DNA of 64,000 bases, taken from Azospirillum oryzae. Lineage in GTDB: Bacteria > Pseudomonadota > Alphaproteobacteria > Azospirillales > Azospirillaceae. A program made the translations under genes and the position numbers. This document shows positions 25,608 through 33,993 of this stretch, piece after piece. The DNA is taken from positions 352,001 through 416,000 of the forward strand of contig NZ_FXAK01000002.1 of NCBI RefSeq assembly GCF_900177515.1, given 5' to 3'. A model generated the notes under the pieces. It had not been told where the DNA came from. It was given only the letters and a program-made list of their open reading frames with translations, and made no database searches. Within the stretch, counting starts at the first letter, position 1. Each line of letters starts with the position of its first letter.

Positions 25608-26646
25608 ACCGCGCACCGATACCCCGCTCGCCCTGCGGCTGCTGGCGCCGGTGGGTGCCGTGGTCGCGGCGCTGGCGCTCTGCGCCCTGCTGGTCGCCTG
25701 GACCGGCGCCCCGGTGCTGCGCGCCTATGGCCTGCTGTTCGAAGGGGCCGTCGGCTCCCGCTTCGCCCTGACCGAGACGCTGACCCGCGCCACCCCGCTG
25801 ATCCTGACCGGCCTCGCCGCCGCCGTCGCCTTCCGCGCCAAGCTGTGGAACATCGGGGCGGAGGGGCAGCTCTATATGGGTGCGCTGGCCGCCGTGGTGG
25901 TGGGCGGCGGCATGCTCGACCTGCCGGCCTGGGCGCTGATCCCGGTGGTGATGATCGCCGGCATGGCGGCCGGCGGCGTCACGCTGCTCGGCCCCGCAGT
26001 CCTCAAGGTCCGCTTCGGCGTCGACGAGGTGGTGACCACCCTGCTGCTGAACTTCGTCGTGCTGCTGCTGGTGTCGATGCTGCTGGAAGGGGCCTTGAAG
26101 GACCCCATGGGCATGGGCTGGCCGCAGTCGGCGCCGGTCGTCGAGGCGGCGGAACTGCCCAAGCTGGTGGAGCGCACCCGTTTGCATGGCGGGTTCGCCA
26201 TCGCGCTCGGCCTGTCGGTCCTGCTGTGGCTGGTCGATACCCGCACCATCTGGGGCTACGAGAACCGCGCGGTCGGTGCCAACCCGCGCGCCGCCGCCTT
26301 CGCCGGCATGCCGGTGACGCGGATCATGCTGCGTACCGCGCTGCTGTCCGGCGGCCTCGCTGGGCTGGCGGGGGCGGCGGAGGTCTGCGGGCTGAAGGGC
26401 TACCTGACGCTCGACCTGTCGCCCGGCTTCGGCTACAGCGGCATCGTCGCCGCGATGCTGGCGCAGCTGCATCCCATCGGGGTGGTGGGGGCCGCGCTGT
26501 TCATCGCCGGCATCTTCGTCGGCGCCGATGCCATGAGCCGGGCCATGCCGGTTCCCAACTACATCGCCGACGTTCTGGTCGCCGCCAGCCTCTTGTGCAT
26601 GCTGGTCGCCGGGCTGCTGGCGCGCTACCGGCTGCGGCGGGGGTAA
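25597..26646 (+). CDS. Nucleoside-type ABC importer permease 1
   Basis: 349 residues, BPD_transp_2 family. LWNIGAEGQLYMGALAAVVVGGG near residue 88, VRFGVDEVVTTLLLNFVVL, the GYENRAVGANPRAAAFAGMPV loop and GYSGIVAAMLAQLHPIGV. Overlaps the end of the ATPase gene and precedes permease 2 by 6 bp. Paralogue of the permease at 1178-2329. Confidence 0.94.
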   Translation: MRLEPRTDTPLALRLLAPVGAVVAALALCALLVAWTGAPVLRAYGLLFEGAVGSRFALTETLTRATPLILTGLAAAVAFRAKLWNIGAEGQLYMGALAAVVVGGGMLDLPAWALIPVVMIAGMAAGGVTLLGPAVLKVRFGVDEVVTTLLLNFVVLLLVSMLLEGALKDPMGMGWPQSAPVVEAAELPKLVERTRLHGGFAIALGLSVLLWLVDTRTIWGYENRAVGANPRAAAFAGMPVTRIMLRTALLSGGLAGLAGAAEVCGLKGYLTLDLSPGFGYSGIVAAMLAQLHPIGVVGAALFIAGIFVGADAMSRAMPVPNYIADVLVAASLLCMLVAGLLARYRLRRG

Positions 26647-26652
26647 GGGGCC

Positions 26653-27576
26653 ATGGATTTCCTGTCGATCATCCTCGACATCCTACTGTCGGCCGCCTTC
26701 TGGACCGCGGTGCTGCGCATCGCCACCCCCTATGTGCTGGGAACGCTGGGCGAACTGGTGTGCGAGCGGGCCGGCGTGCTGAACCTCGGCATCGAAGGCA
26801 TCATGACGCTGGGCGCCATGGCCGGCTGGATGGCGGTCTACCAGGGGGCCGATCTGTGGACCGGCGTGCTGGTCGCGGCTGCCTGCGGCGCGCTGCTCGG
26901 CCTGCTGCACGCAGCGCTGACCGTGCCGCTCGGACTATCTCAGCATGTGACGGGCATCGGTGTGACCCTGCTCGGCACCAGCCTGTCCTATTTCGTCTAC
27001 CGCCTCGTCCTGCCGCAGGCCAGCACCCCGCCGACCATCGAACCGTTCCAGCCGCTGGCCCTGCCCGGCGCCCTGGCTCAGACGCCGCTGACCTACCTCG
27101 CCTTCCTCCTCGTCGCGGTGGTCGCCTACGTCCTTTACCGCACGCCGGTCGGGCTGGCGGTGCGGATGGTCGGCGAGAATCCGGCGGCGGCCGAGGCCCA
27201 GGGGCTGAACGTCACGGCCATCCGCATCGGCGCCGTGGTGGCGGGCAGCGCGCTGATGGCGCTGGCCGGCGCCTTCCTGACGCTGTCGGCCTTCAACGCC
27301 TTCTTCTTCAACATGGTCAACGGGCGCGGCTGGATCTGCATCGCGCTGGTGGTCTTCGCCTCCTGGCGGCCGGGCAAGGCTCTGCTGGGCGCCCTGCTTT
27401 TCGCCGTGTTCGACGCGCTGCAGCTTCGGTTGCAGCAGGCCAGCGGCGGCGTCCTGCCCTACCAGCTGTTCCTGATGATGCCCTATCTGTTGAGCATCCT
27501 GGCGCTGGTTCTGGTGGCCCGCCGGGCCTCCTACCCGCGCGCCCTGATGATTCCGTACCGCAAAGGAGAACGCTGA
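26653..27576 (+). CDS. Nucleoside-type ABC importer permease 2
   Basis: 307 residues, small-subunit type. GVLNLGIEGIMTLGAMAGW near residue 42, the SQHVTGIGVTLLGTSLSYF helix, VGLAVRMVGENPAAAEAQGL loop and GRGWICIALVVFASWRPG. Stop and the codA start share one base (TGATG), so the deaminase is translationally linked. Paralogue of 2333-3307. Confidence 0.94.
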   Translation: MDFLSIILDILLSAAFWTAVLRIATPYVLGTLGELVCERAGVLNLGIEGIMTLGAMAGWMAVYQGADLWTGVLVAAACGALLGLLHAALTVPLGLSQHVTGIGVTLLGTSLSYFVYRLVLPQASTPPTIEPFQPLALPGALAQTPLTYLAFLLVAVVAYVLYRTPVGLAVRMVGENPAAAEAQGLNVTAIRIGAVVAGSALMALAGAFLTLSAFNAFFFNMVNGRGWICIALVVFASWRPGKALLGALLFAVFDALQLRLQQASGGVLPYQLFLMMPYLLSILALVLVARRASYPRALMIPYRKGER

Positions 27577-28856
27577 TGTTCGACCTGATCCTGCGCCGCG
27601 CCACCCTGCCGGATGGCCGCAGCGGCATCGACATCGGCATCAAGGACGGCCGCATCGCCGCGGTCGAAGCCGATCTGGGCGGCGAGGCCCCCTCCGAAAT
27701 CGACGCCACCGGCCGGCTGGTCACGCCGCCCTTCGTCGATTCCCATTTCCACATGGACAGCACGCTGAGCTACGGCCTGCCGCGTGTGAACCAGAGCGGC
27801 ACGCTGCTGGAGGGCATCGCCCTGTGGGGCGAACTGAAGCCGCAGCTGGTGCAGGACGCCATCGTCGAGCGGGCGCTCGCCTACTGCGACTGGGCGGTCG
27901 GGCGCGGCCTGCTGGCGGTGCGCAGCCATGTCGACGTCTGCGACCCGCGCCTGCTGGCGGTGGAAGCCCTGCTGGACGTCAAGAAGCGCGTCGCCCCGTA
28001 CCTCGACCTGCAACTGGTCGCCTTCCCCCAGGACGGCGTTCTCCGCTCAGCCGGCACGGAGGAGCTGCTGCGGCGGGCGCTGGACATGGGCGTCGATGTT
28101 GTCGGCGGCATCCCGCATTTCGAGCGGACCATGGCCGACGGCGCCGCTTCGGTCCGCCTGCTCTGCGAGATCGCGGCGGAACGCGGGCTGCTGGTCGACA
28201 TGCATTGCGACGAGACCGACGATCCGCTGTCCCGCCATGTCGAGACCTTGGCCTACGAGACGCAGCGGCTGGGGCTGCACGGCCGGGTGACGGGATCGCA
28301 CCTGACCTCCATGCATTCCATGGACAATTACTATGTCTCCAAGCTGATCCCGCTGATGGCGGAGGCGCGGCTGGGGGTGATCGCCAACCCGCTGATCAAC
28401 ATCGTCCTCCAGGGCCGCCACGACACCTATCCCAAGCGCCGCGGCATGACCCGCGTGCCGGAACTGATGGCCGCCGGACTGACCGTCGCCTTCGGCCATG
28501 ACTGCGTGATGGACCCCTGGTATCCGCTGGGCTCCGGCGACATGCTGGAGGTGGCGCATATGGGGCTGCATGTCGGCCAGATGACCGGTCAGGACGGCAT
28601 CAAGGCCGCCTTCGACGCGGTGACGGTCAACCCGGCCCGCCTGCTGCATCTGGACGGCTACGGGCTGGAGCCCGGCTGCAACGCCGATCTGGTGGTTCTG
28701 CAAGCCGGCGGCCCGGTGGAGGCGATCCGCACCCGTGCCGCCCGCCTGTTCGTCCTGCGCCGCGGCCGGATCGTCAGCCGCTGCGAGCCGGTGCAGGCCA
28801 AGCTCGACCTGCCCGGCCGGCCGGAAACGGTCGATTTTCTGTTGAACCGGGGGTAG
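27576..28856 (+). CDS. codA: Cytosine deaminase-like amidohydrolase
   Basis: Metal-dependent amidohydrolase, 426 residues, converts cytosine to uracil and ammonia; CodA-type enzymes can also act on isoguanine or other aminated rings. Metal site: DSHFHMDSTLSYG near residue 55, HCDETDDPLSRH near 210 (HxxxE), GSHLTSMHSMDNYY with the next histidine, and FGHDCVMDPWYPLG carrying the catalytic aspartate. Being last in the importer operon, it suggests that the cargo includes cytosine or a related base/nucleoside. Confidence 0.9.
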   Translation: MFDLILRRATLPDGRSGIDIGIKDGRIAAVEADLGGEAPSEIDATGRLVTPPFVDSHFHMDSTLSYGLPRVNQSGTLLEGIALWGELKPQLVQDAIVERALAYCDWAVGRGLLAVRSHVDVCDPRLLAVEALLDVKKRVAPYLDLQLVAFPQDGVLRSAGTEELLRRALDMGVDVVGGIPHFERTMADGAASVRLLCEIAAERGLLVDMHCDETDDPLSRHVETLAYETQRLGLHGRVTGSHLTSMHSMDNYYVSKLIPLMAEARLGVIANPLINIVLQGRHDTYPKRRGMTRVPELMAAGLTVAFGHDCVMDPWYPLGSGDMLEVAHMGLHVGQMTGQDGIKAAFDAVTVNPARLLHLDGYGLEPGCNADLVVLQAGGPVEAIRTRAARLFVLRRGRIVSRCEPVQAKLDLPGRPETVDFLLNRG

Positions 28857-28891
28857 TTCTCGAGCAGGGCCGATCCGGAAGGAGCCAAGCT

Positions 28892-29110
28892 ATGAACTCG
28901 CGATACGATCCTGAAGCCGACGCGCTGTTCGTGCGCTTTTCGGAGCGTACTATCATCGGTTCCCAGGAGGTTGCCCCCGGCATCATTCTGGACTTTGACG
29001 ATCAGAACCGGATTGTCGCTCTCGAAGTGCTGAACGCAAGAGAGAAGATGGCGGCCGGCGCCATCCCAATCGCCGGGCTAGATCCCCTCTCCCCCCAGGG
29101 AGAGGGTTAG
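28892..29110 (+). CDS. DUF2283 domain protein
   Basis: 72 residues. The first about 55 are a DUF2283 domain (YDPEADALFVRFSE, APGIILDFDDQNRIVALEVLNA), a small beta-rich fold of unknown function often found in toxin-antitoxin-like or stand-alone settings. AAGGAG lies seven bases before ATG 28892. The last about ten residues (LDPLSPQGEG) and the stop codon are encoded by the palindromic repeat that begins at 29081, so the original C-terminus has been replaced. Confidence 0.8.
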   Translation: MNSRYDPEADALFVRFSERTIIGSQEVAPGIILDFDDQNRIVALEVLNAREKMAAGAIPIAGLDPLSPQGEG

Positions 29111-29198
29111 GGTGAGGGGGAGGCGCGCGGATGATTCTTGGGATCACCACGCGGTGCATCCCCCTCACCCCGCCCCTCTCCCCGGGGGGAGAGGGAAG
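29081..29198. repeat. Palindromic intergenic repeat, copy R3
   Basis: Left unit CCCCTCTCCC...GGGAGAGGG TTAGGGTGAGGGG and right unit CCCCCTCACCCCGCCCCTCTCCCC followed by GGGGGGAGAGGG form a large inverted repeat around a 45-bp centre. The left unit supplies the 3' end of the DUF2283 gene; the right unit ends 20 bp from the hisC stop, so it sits between convergent genes. Confidence 0.8.
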
Positions 29199-29220
29199 TT
29201 TTCCCAAGCCGAGAAGCCCC

Positions 29221-30312
29221 TTACCCCTTCAAAAAGTCCCGCAGTGCGTCGGCCACCGCGCGCATTTCCTGCTCGGTGCCGATGGTGACGCGCAGGCAGC
29301 TCGGCAGACCATAAGACGGCATTTGGCGGACCAGGATGCCGCGGGCCTTCAGGAACTGGCGGGCGGCCTCGGCGTCGTCCTTGCCGGCGGGCTGGCCCTT
29401 GAAATCGACCAGCACGAAGTTGGTGACGCTGGGGTGAACCGTCAGGCCCAGTTCCCGCACGGCGGCGGAGAACCACTCGCGCCACTGCTCATTGTGGCGG
29501 CGGGAGCGGTCGAGGAACTCGGCATCCTCCACCGCGGCGATGCCGGCGACATGGGCGGCGGTCGACACGTTGAAGGGACCGCGCACCCGGTTCAGCACGT
29601 CGACGATCCCGGCCGGGCCATAGCACCAGCCAATGCGGAGCGAGCCCAGCGCGAAGATCTTCGAGAAGGTGCGGGTCATCACCACGTTGGGGAACTTCTC
29701 CACCAGTTCCTCGCCGGCGGTGTAGTCGTCCTTGTTCATGTATTCGGCATAGGCCGCGTCGATGACCAGGATGACGTCCGAGGGCAGGCCGGCATGCAGC
29801 CGCGCCACTTCCGACGCCGGCAGGTAGGTGCCGGTCGGGTTGTTCGGGTTGGCGAGGAAGACCAGACGGGTGCGCGGGGTGACGCGGGCCAGCAGATTGT
29901 CGACACTGGCGGTCAGCCCGTCCTCCGCCGCCGTCACCGGGGTGGCGCCGACCGACTTGGCGCCGATCGGGTACATCAGGAAACCGTACTGCGAATACAG
30001 CACCTCGTCGCCCGGCCCGGCATAGGAGCGGATCAGCAGGCTGATGATCTCGTCCGACCCGGCGCCGCAGACGATGCGGTCGGCGTCCAGGTTGAAGCGC
30101 TTGGCAATGGCGCCGCGGAGCGCCGCGGAGGCGCCGTCCGGGTAGCGGTGCAGGGTACCAGCCGCCGCCGCATAGGCTTCCATCGCCTTCGGGCTCGGCC
30201 CCAGCGCCCCTTCGTTGGAGGCGAGGCGGATATGACCCTGATGCTCGCCGCCGACATAGGCGGCGATGTCGAGAATCCCCGGACGCGGCTGCGGGCCGTT
30301 CGGCTGGGTCAT
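29221..30312 (-). CDS. hisC: Histidinol-phosphate/aromatic aminotransferase
   Basis: PLP-dependent class I/II aminotransferase, 363 residues. Substrate-binding N-terminal IRLASNEGALGPSPKAMEAY, VFLANPNNPTGTYLPASEV, IDAAYAEYM and the PLP lysine in MTRTFSKIFALGSLRIGW. Family members use histidinol phosphate and often prephenate/phenylpyruvate. Because it sits 150 bp downstream of chorismate mutase and away from other his genes, a role in phenylalanine/tyrosine transamination is likely (HisC2 type). The 150-bp gap (30313-30462) contains only short GGGATGGG/GGTGGAACAGG repeats. Confidence 0.93.
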   Translation of the reverse strand: MTQPNGPQPRPGILDIAAYVGGEHQGHIRLASNEGALGPSPKAMEAYAAAAGTLHRYPDGASAALRGAIAKRFNLDADRIVCGAGSDEIISLLIRSYAGPGDEVLYSQYGFLMYPIGAKSVGATPVTAAEDGLTASVDNLLARVTPRTRLVFLANPNNPTGTYLPASEVARLHAGLPSDVILVIDAAYAEYMNKDDYTAGEELVEKFPNVVMTRTFSKIFALGSLRIGWCYGPAGIVDVLNRVRGPFNVSTAAHVAGIAAVEDAEFLDRSRRHNEQWREWFSAAVRELGLTVHPSVTNFVLVDFKGQPAGKDDAEAARQFLKARGILVRQMPSYGLPSCLRVTIGTEQEMRAVADALRDFLKG

Positions 30313-30462
30313 GGTCTGCTTACCTTCCGACAGAATGGGATGGGTTCGGGTGGGATGGGGTGGAACAGGATGGAACAGTCCCGGCGTTGGTGTTCCATCG
30401 CGGAAAATGGGGGAGCAGGATAAGGCAGGAGCCGGCCCGACGGCTCACCCCAAAAGCGCGCA

Positions 30463-31359
30463 TCAGCCCAGATGCAGCGGCACGGCATAGCCGCCGACGA
30501 CGTTGACCCGCACCGGGATGTCGCCCGACCGTTCCAGCAGCGTGGCGAGGCGGGGGTCGGCCTGCCCGACGAAGTCGGCGATCTCGACCAGATGGACCGA
30601 CGGGCCGCCGCCGCTCATCCCGGTGGCATGGCCGGCCGGGTGCCAGGTGCAGAAACCGACCGGCAGCAGGCCGCAGGCCTCCAGCAGATCCTTCAGCCGG
30701 CCGCGGCTGAGATCACCGCCGATCTCGATGCTGAGCAGGCTGCGATCGTCGCCGGTGGGCTCGTGCGGGACGGCGGCGATGGCCAGAGCGTCGCGATTCT
30801 CGCCGCGGGCATTGCCGCGCCCGCCGAAGGGCAGACGTGCCACCACCTGCGGCCGGCCGGCGTCGGCCGACACCAGGAAGCGCCACCAGGGATCCGAATC
30901 GTCTTCGGCCGGATAGGGCACCACCGCGACGGTTGCCGTTCCCTCCGACACGGCACGGAGCGCGGCGGCGGGGGTGTTGACGGCGGTCATCGGCACGAAT
31001 CCGCCGAAATGGTCGCGGGCGACGTCCCAGAAGCCGCGGCGGTCCTCCGGCGCATAAACGGCGACGGCGAAGGGGCCCTGCATGCGGGTGAAGGCGGTGA
31101 TCATCTCCCGCCAGATTCGCACCACGACCTGGGCGGGGAAGGAGCCGGCATGGCGGGCCATCAGGCGCCGCAGAATCGTCGCCTCCCGCGCCGGGCGCAG
31201 AATGATCGGCTGTGTGCCGGTTTCGGCCGCGCCATTGCCCTTTGCCGCCCCGATGCGTTCCACCACGGCGGCGCGGCGCATCAGCAGGTCATGGATCGCG
31301 TCGTCGATCTGGTCGATCTCGCGGCGCAAATCGTCGAGCGGGGTCCGGGCGGCGGCCAT
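30463..31359 (-). CDS. Chorismate mutase with degenerate prephenate-dehydratase/ACT-like C-terminus
   Basis: 298 residues. N-terminal AroQ-type helical domain (about 1-95): PLDDLRREIDQIDDAIHDLL, RRAAVVERIGAAKG, RPAREATILRRLMAR and VVRIWREMITAF carry the usual catalytic Arg, Lys and Glu positions. The remaining 200 residues resemble a periplasmic-binding-like prephenate dehydratase fold (FWDVARDHFGGFVPM, VSEGTATVAVVPYP) and an ACT-like end (SLLSIEIGGDLSRGRLKDLLEACG), but the dehydratase TRF motif is not visible, so it is probably regulatory or inactive. Head of the hisC operon, divergent from metX. Confidence 0.85.
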   Translation of the reverse strand: MAAARTPLDDLRREIDQIDDAIHDLLMRRAAVVERIGAAKGNGAAETGTQPIILRPAREATILRRLMARHAGSFPAQVVVRIWREMITAFTRMQGPFAVAVYAPEDRRGFWDVARDHFGGFVPMTAVNTPAAALRAVSEGTATVAVVPYPAEDDSDPWWRFLVSADAGRPQVVARLPFGGRGNARGENRDALAIAAVPHEPTGDDRSLLSIEIGGDLSRGRLKDLLEACGLLPVGFCTWHPAGHATGMSGGGPSVHLVEIADFVGQADPRLATLLERSGDIPVRVNVVGGYAVPLHLG

Positions 31360-31429
31360 GGGTCAGAAAACCATCGAATGCAAAGCCGGTTAGTAGTAGT
31401 CCGCATGCGCCCTGAAATCAAAGAAAACA

Positions 31430-31459
31430 TTGACACTCCGAAGGCGGGCTTCGTAGCTA
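31430..31459 (+). promoter_or_regulatory. Sigma-70 promoter of metX and structured leader
   Basis: TTGACA (31430-31435), 18-bp spacer, TAGCTA (31454-31459) with TATACC overlapping one step on. Transcription would leave a leader of about 90 nt before the metX ATG. The leader has complementary blocks (CTTCGG near 31494 against CCGAAG near 31524; GGCTGG against GGCCAG), so folding is likely. It does not match a SAM-II riboswitch by eye. Confidence 0.55.
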
Positions 31460-31558
31460 TACCCTCCCGTTCCGCCACAGCTCTCCGAGGGCTTCGGCCA
31501 AGGCGCCGCAAGGCTGGAAATCCCGAAGGCCAGAACCGCTTCCAAGGCACGAAACGAC

Positions 31559-32776
31559 ATGTCCGCGCCCCCCACCGCGCAGCAGCCCTCCCTGGTCACC
31601 CCCACGGTCGCCGACAGCCCGGAGATGCCGGGCAAGCGCGTGCGTCTGGCGGTGGACCGGCCGATGCGGCTGGACAGCGGCGTGGAGATCGGCGGCTTCC
31701 AGATCGCCTACCAGACCTACGGCACGCTGAACGCCGACAAATCGAATGCCATCCTGATCTGCCACGCCCTGACCGGCGACCATTTCGTGGTGGAGAAGCA
31801 CCCGGTCACCGGCAAGCCCGGCTGGTGGGAGATGCTGGTCGGCCCCGGCAAGCCGGTGGACACCGACCGTTACTTCGTCATCTGCTCCAACGTGTTGGGC
31901 GGCTGCCTGGGCAGCACCGGGCCGAAGGACATCGACCCCGCCACCGGCCAGCCCTATGGCCTGTCCTTCCCCGTCGTCACCATCGGCGACATGGTGCGGG
32001 CGCAGAAGCTGCTGGTCGAGCATCTGGGCATCGAGAAGCTGTTCTGCGTCGTCGGCGGCTCCATGGGCGGCATGCAGGTGCTGCAATGGGCCGTGGCCTA
32101 TCCCGAATCGGTGTTCGCCGCGGTTCCCATCGCCACCGCCGCCCGCCATTCGGCGCAGAACATCGCCTTCCACGAGGTCGGACGCCAGGCGATCATGGCC
32201 GATCCCAACTGGCGCGGCGGCAACTATCTGCTGGAAGGCACCAAGCCGGAGGCCGGTCTGGCGGTCGCCCGCATGGCCGCCCACATCACCTACCTGTCGG
32301 AAACCGCCCTGCACCGCAAGTTCGGCCGCAACCTTCAGGATCGCAAGGCGATCACCTACGGCTTCGACGCCGATTTCCAGGTGGAAAGCTATCTGCGCTA
32401 CCAGGGGGCGGCCTTCGTCGAGCGGTTTGATGCCAACTCCTACCTCTACATCACGCGGGCGATGGATTATTTCGACCTCGCCGCCGATGCCGGGGGCACG
32501 CTGGCCAACGCCTTCCGGCCTGGGGGAAAGACGACGCCGGTGCGCTTCTGCCTCGCCAGCTTCTCCAGCGACTGGCTGTTCCCGACCTCGGAATCGCGGG
32601 CCATCGTGCATGCGCTGAACGCCGTCGCCGCCAATGTCAGCTTCGTGGAGATCGAGACCGACAAGGGCCACGACGCCTTCCTGCTGGACGAGCCGGAGTT
32701 CCATCAGGTCATCCACGGCTTCCTGGAGGGCTGCGCCGAGCATCGCGGCCTGTCCGCCCGCCGCCGCGCGCGCTGA
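31559..32776 (+). CDS. metX: Homoserine O-acetyltransferase
   Basis: Alpha/beta-hydrolase that acylates homoserine in methionine synthesis, 405 residues. Oxyanion/early motif [11 protein letters not shown], nucleophile Ser168 in [15 protein letters not shown], catalytic Asp in FSSDWLFPT, His371 in [13 protein letters not shown]. Some MetX-annotated enzymes use succinyl-CoA, which cannot be decided here. The proline/threonine-rich first 25 residues are a non-catalytic extension. Followed 32 bp later by metW, the usual partner in alphaproteobacteria. Confidence 0.96.
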   Translation: MSAPPTAQQPSLVTPTVADSPEMPGKRVRLAVDRPMRLDSGVEIGGFQIAYQTYGTLNADKSNAILICHALTGDHFVVEKHPVTGKPGWWEMLVGPGKPVDTDRYFVICSNVLGGCLGSTGPKDIDPATGQPYGLSFPVVTIGDMVRAQKLLVEHLGIEKLFCVVGGSMGGMQVLQWAVAYPESVFAAVPIATAARHSAQNIAFHEVGRQAIMADPNWRGGNYLLEGTKPEAGLAVARMAAHITYLSETALHRKFGRNLQDRKAITYGFDADFQVESYLRYQGAAFVERFDANSYLYITRAMDYFDLAADAGGTLANAFRPGGKTTPVRFCLASFSSDWLFPTSESRAIVHALNAVAANVSFVEIETDKGHDAFLLDEPEFHQVIHGFLEGCAEHRGLSARRRAR

Positions 32777-32808
32777 TTGGCATTGGGATTGGGACTGGAC
32801 GACCGACC

Positions 32809-33420
32809 ATGGTGGACATTCGCGACGACCTGAAGCTGATCGCCGAGATGGTGGAGCCGAACAGCCGCGTGCTGGACGTCGGCTGCGGCGACGGCGCCCT
32901 GCTTGACTATCTGTCCCATGCCAAGAATGTCGACGGGCGCGGCATCGAACTCAGCATGGACGGCGTGCGGCAATGCGTGGCGCACGGCCTGTCGGTGATC
33001 CAGGGCGATGCCGAGACCGACCTGAAGGACTATCCGGCCGGCGCCTTCGATTATGTGATCCTGGGCCAGACCCTGCAGGCGATGCGGCAACCGCGCGACG
33101 TGCTGCAGATGATGTGCCGCATCGGTCGCCGCGCCATCGTCTCGGTCCCCAATTTCGGTTATTGGCGGGTGCGGCTGCAGCTGATGCTGACCGGCCGCAT
33201 GCCGGTGACGGAAAAGCTGGGCTATCAGTGGTGGGAGACACCCAACATCCATTTCTGCACGCTGCGCGACTTCGTCGTCCTGACGGAGGAGATGGGCATC
33301 ACCATCGAGCAGACCCGCATCATCGACCGCGCCGGCCGGGTGACCAGCCACGCCCATTCCGGCCTCGCCAACCTGTTGGGCGAACAGGGTGTCTTCCTGC
33401 TGCGCGGCAACGGCGGCTGA
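32809..33420 (+). CDS. metW: Methionine biosynthesis protein MetW
   Basis: SAM-methyltransferase fold protein that works with MetX, 203 residues. N-terminal [28 protein letters not shown] (SAM loop DVGCGDG about residue 23-29), then [16 protein letters not shown] and [15 protein letters not shown]. MetW has been reported to be required for or to stabilise MetX activity. Cotranscribed with metX. Confidence 0.95.
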   Translation: MVDIRDDLKLIAEMVEPNSRVLDVGCGDGALLDYLSHAKNVDGRGIELSMDGVRQCVAHGLSVIQGDAETDLKDYPAGAFDYVILGQTLQAMRQPRDVLQMMCRIGRRAIVSVPNFGYWRVRLQLMLTGRMPVTEKLGYQWWETPNIHFCTLRDFVVLTEEMGITIEQTRIIDRAGRVTSHAHSGLANLLGEQGVFLLRGNGG

Positions 33421-33439
33421 CGATTTTCCGGTGAGGGCG

Positions 33440-33464
33440 GGAACTTCCCACCTTCACGCCTGTT
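33440..33464 (+). promoter_or_regulatory. EcfG-type promoter of the DUF3072 gene
   Basis: GGAAC (33440-33444), 16-bp spacer, TGTT (33461-33464), 33 bp before the ATG at 33497. Same element and spacing as before the small hydrophilic gene pair at 36168 and, with GGTT, before the Mn catalase. Matches the EcfG consensus used by the PhyR-NepR-EcfG stress pathway. Confidence 0.65.
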
Positions 33465-33496
33465 CTTGATGCGTTCCTTTTCATGAGGCACGGATC

Positions 33497-33751
33497 ATGA
33501 CCAGCAAGCACACCGACGACCGCCGGACCCATTCCGAGCACGAGAACCCGAAGACCGGCGAGGACCACTCCAACCGCGACAAGAACCCCGACGACTGGAC
33601 CACCGGCGACGAGCCGATGACCGGTGCCCAGGCCTCCTACCTGAAGACGCTGAGCGAGGAAGCCGGCGAGTCCTTCGACGACGGGCTGAGCAAGGCGGAG
33701 GCGTCCAAGCGGATCGACGCGCTGCAGGACAAGACGGGACGCGGGAAGTAG
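33497..33751 (+). CDS. DUF3072 small hydrophilic protein
   Basis: 84 residues, strongly charged with no hydrophobic segment. Residues 1-38 are Asp/Glu/His/Lys/Asn-rich and probably disordered; 39-84 form the conserved DUF3072 unit (EPMTGAQASYLKTLSEEAGE, SKAEASKRIDALQ), a helix pair also seen in plasmid/stress-related small proteins. Start preceded by GGCACGGATC, weak. Monocistronic behind an EcfG-like promoter, so a general-stress role is inferred. Confidence 0.85.
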   Translation: MTSKHTDDRRTHSEHENPKTGEDHSNRDKNPDDWTTGDEPMTGAQASYLKTLSEEAGESFDDGLSKAEASKRIDALQDKTGRGK

Positions 33752-33769
33752 GGGGGATGGGTGATCATT

Positions 33770-33923
33770 GCCCTCTCCCGCCCCGGGAGAGGGAGGGGAC
33801 CCACAAAGTGGGGAGGGTGAGGGGTGCGGCAAGAATCCCGGACCGCATGGTTCCTTGGATAACCCCTCACCCTTCCCATGCTCCGCATGGGCCCCTTCCC
33901 TCTCCCGGGACGGGAGAGGGAGG
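33770..33923. repeat. Palindromic intergenic repeat, copy R4
   Basis: CCCTCTCCCGCCCCGGGAGAGGGAGGGG on the left and CCCCTTCCCTCTCCCGGGACGGGAGAGGG on the right, with GGGGAGGGTGAGGGG and CCCCTCACCCTTCCC as the inner arms; a nested CCATGCTCCGCATGG hairpin lies between. Located in the 242-bp gap before the PRC-barrel gene, about 70 bp from its start. Confidence 0.8.
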
Positions 33924-33993
33924 CGTGGCAACCCAAGCGCATGTTCCGCTGTTAACCAGGGCGATACCGAATCCGAATGGAAGGGTCGCCCTA

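Noticed and set aside
25845-28856. Very long plus-strand frame (about 1000 codons) spanning the importer permeases and codA
   Set aside because: Only its last part, from 27576, is real (cytosine deaminase); the rest is an out-of-frame reading of the permease genes, so it is not a giant fusion protein.
29081-29198. CRISPR-like repeat at the CCCTCTCCC elements
   Set aside because: Copies are few, widely scattered, palindromic and unevenly spaced with no spacers or cas genes.
31460-31558. SAM-II or SAH riboswitch upstream of metX
   Set aside because: CTCCGAGGGC start looks faintly SAH-like, but the matching GCTCGG arm and the SAM-II core are not present; kept only as an unassigned leader.
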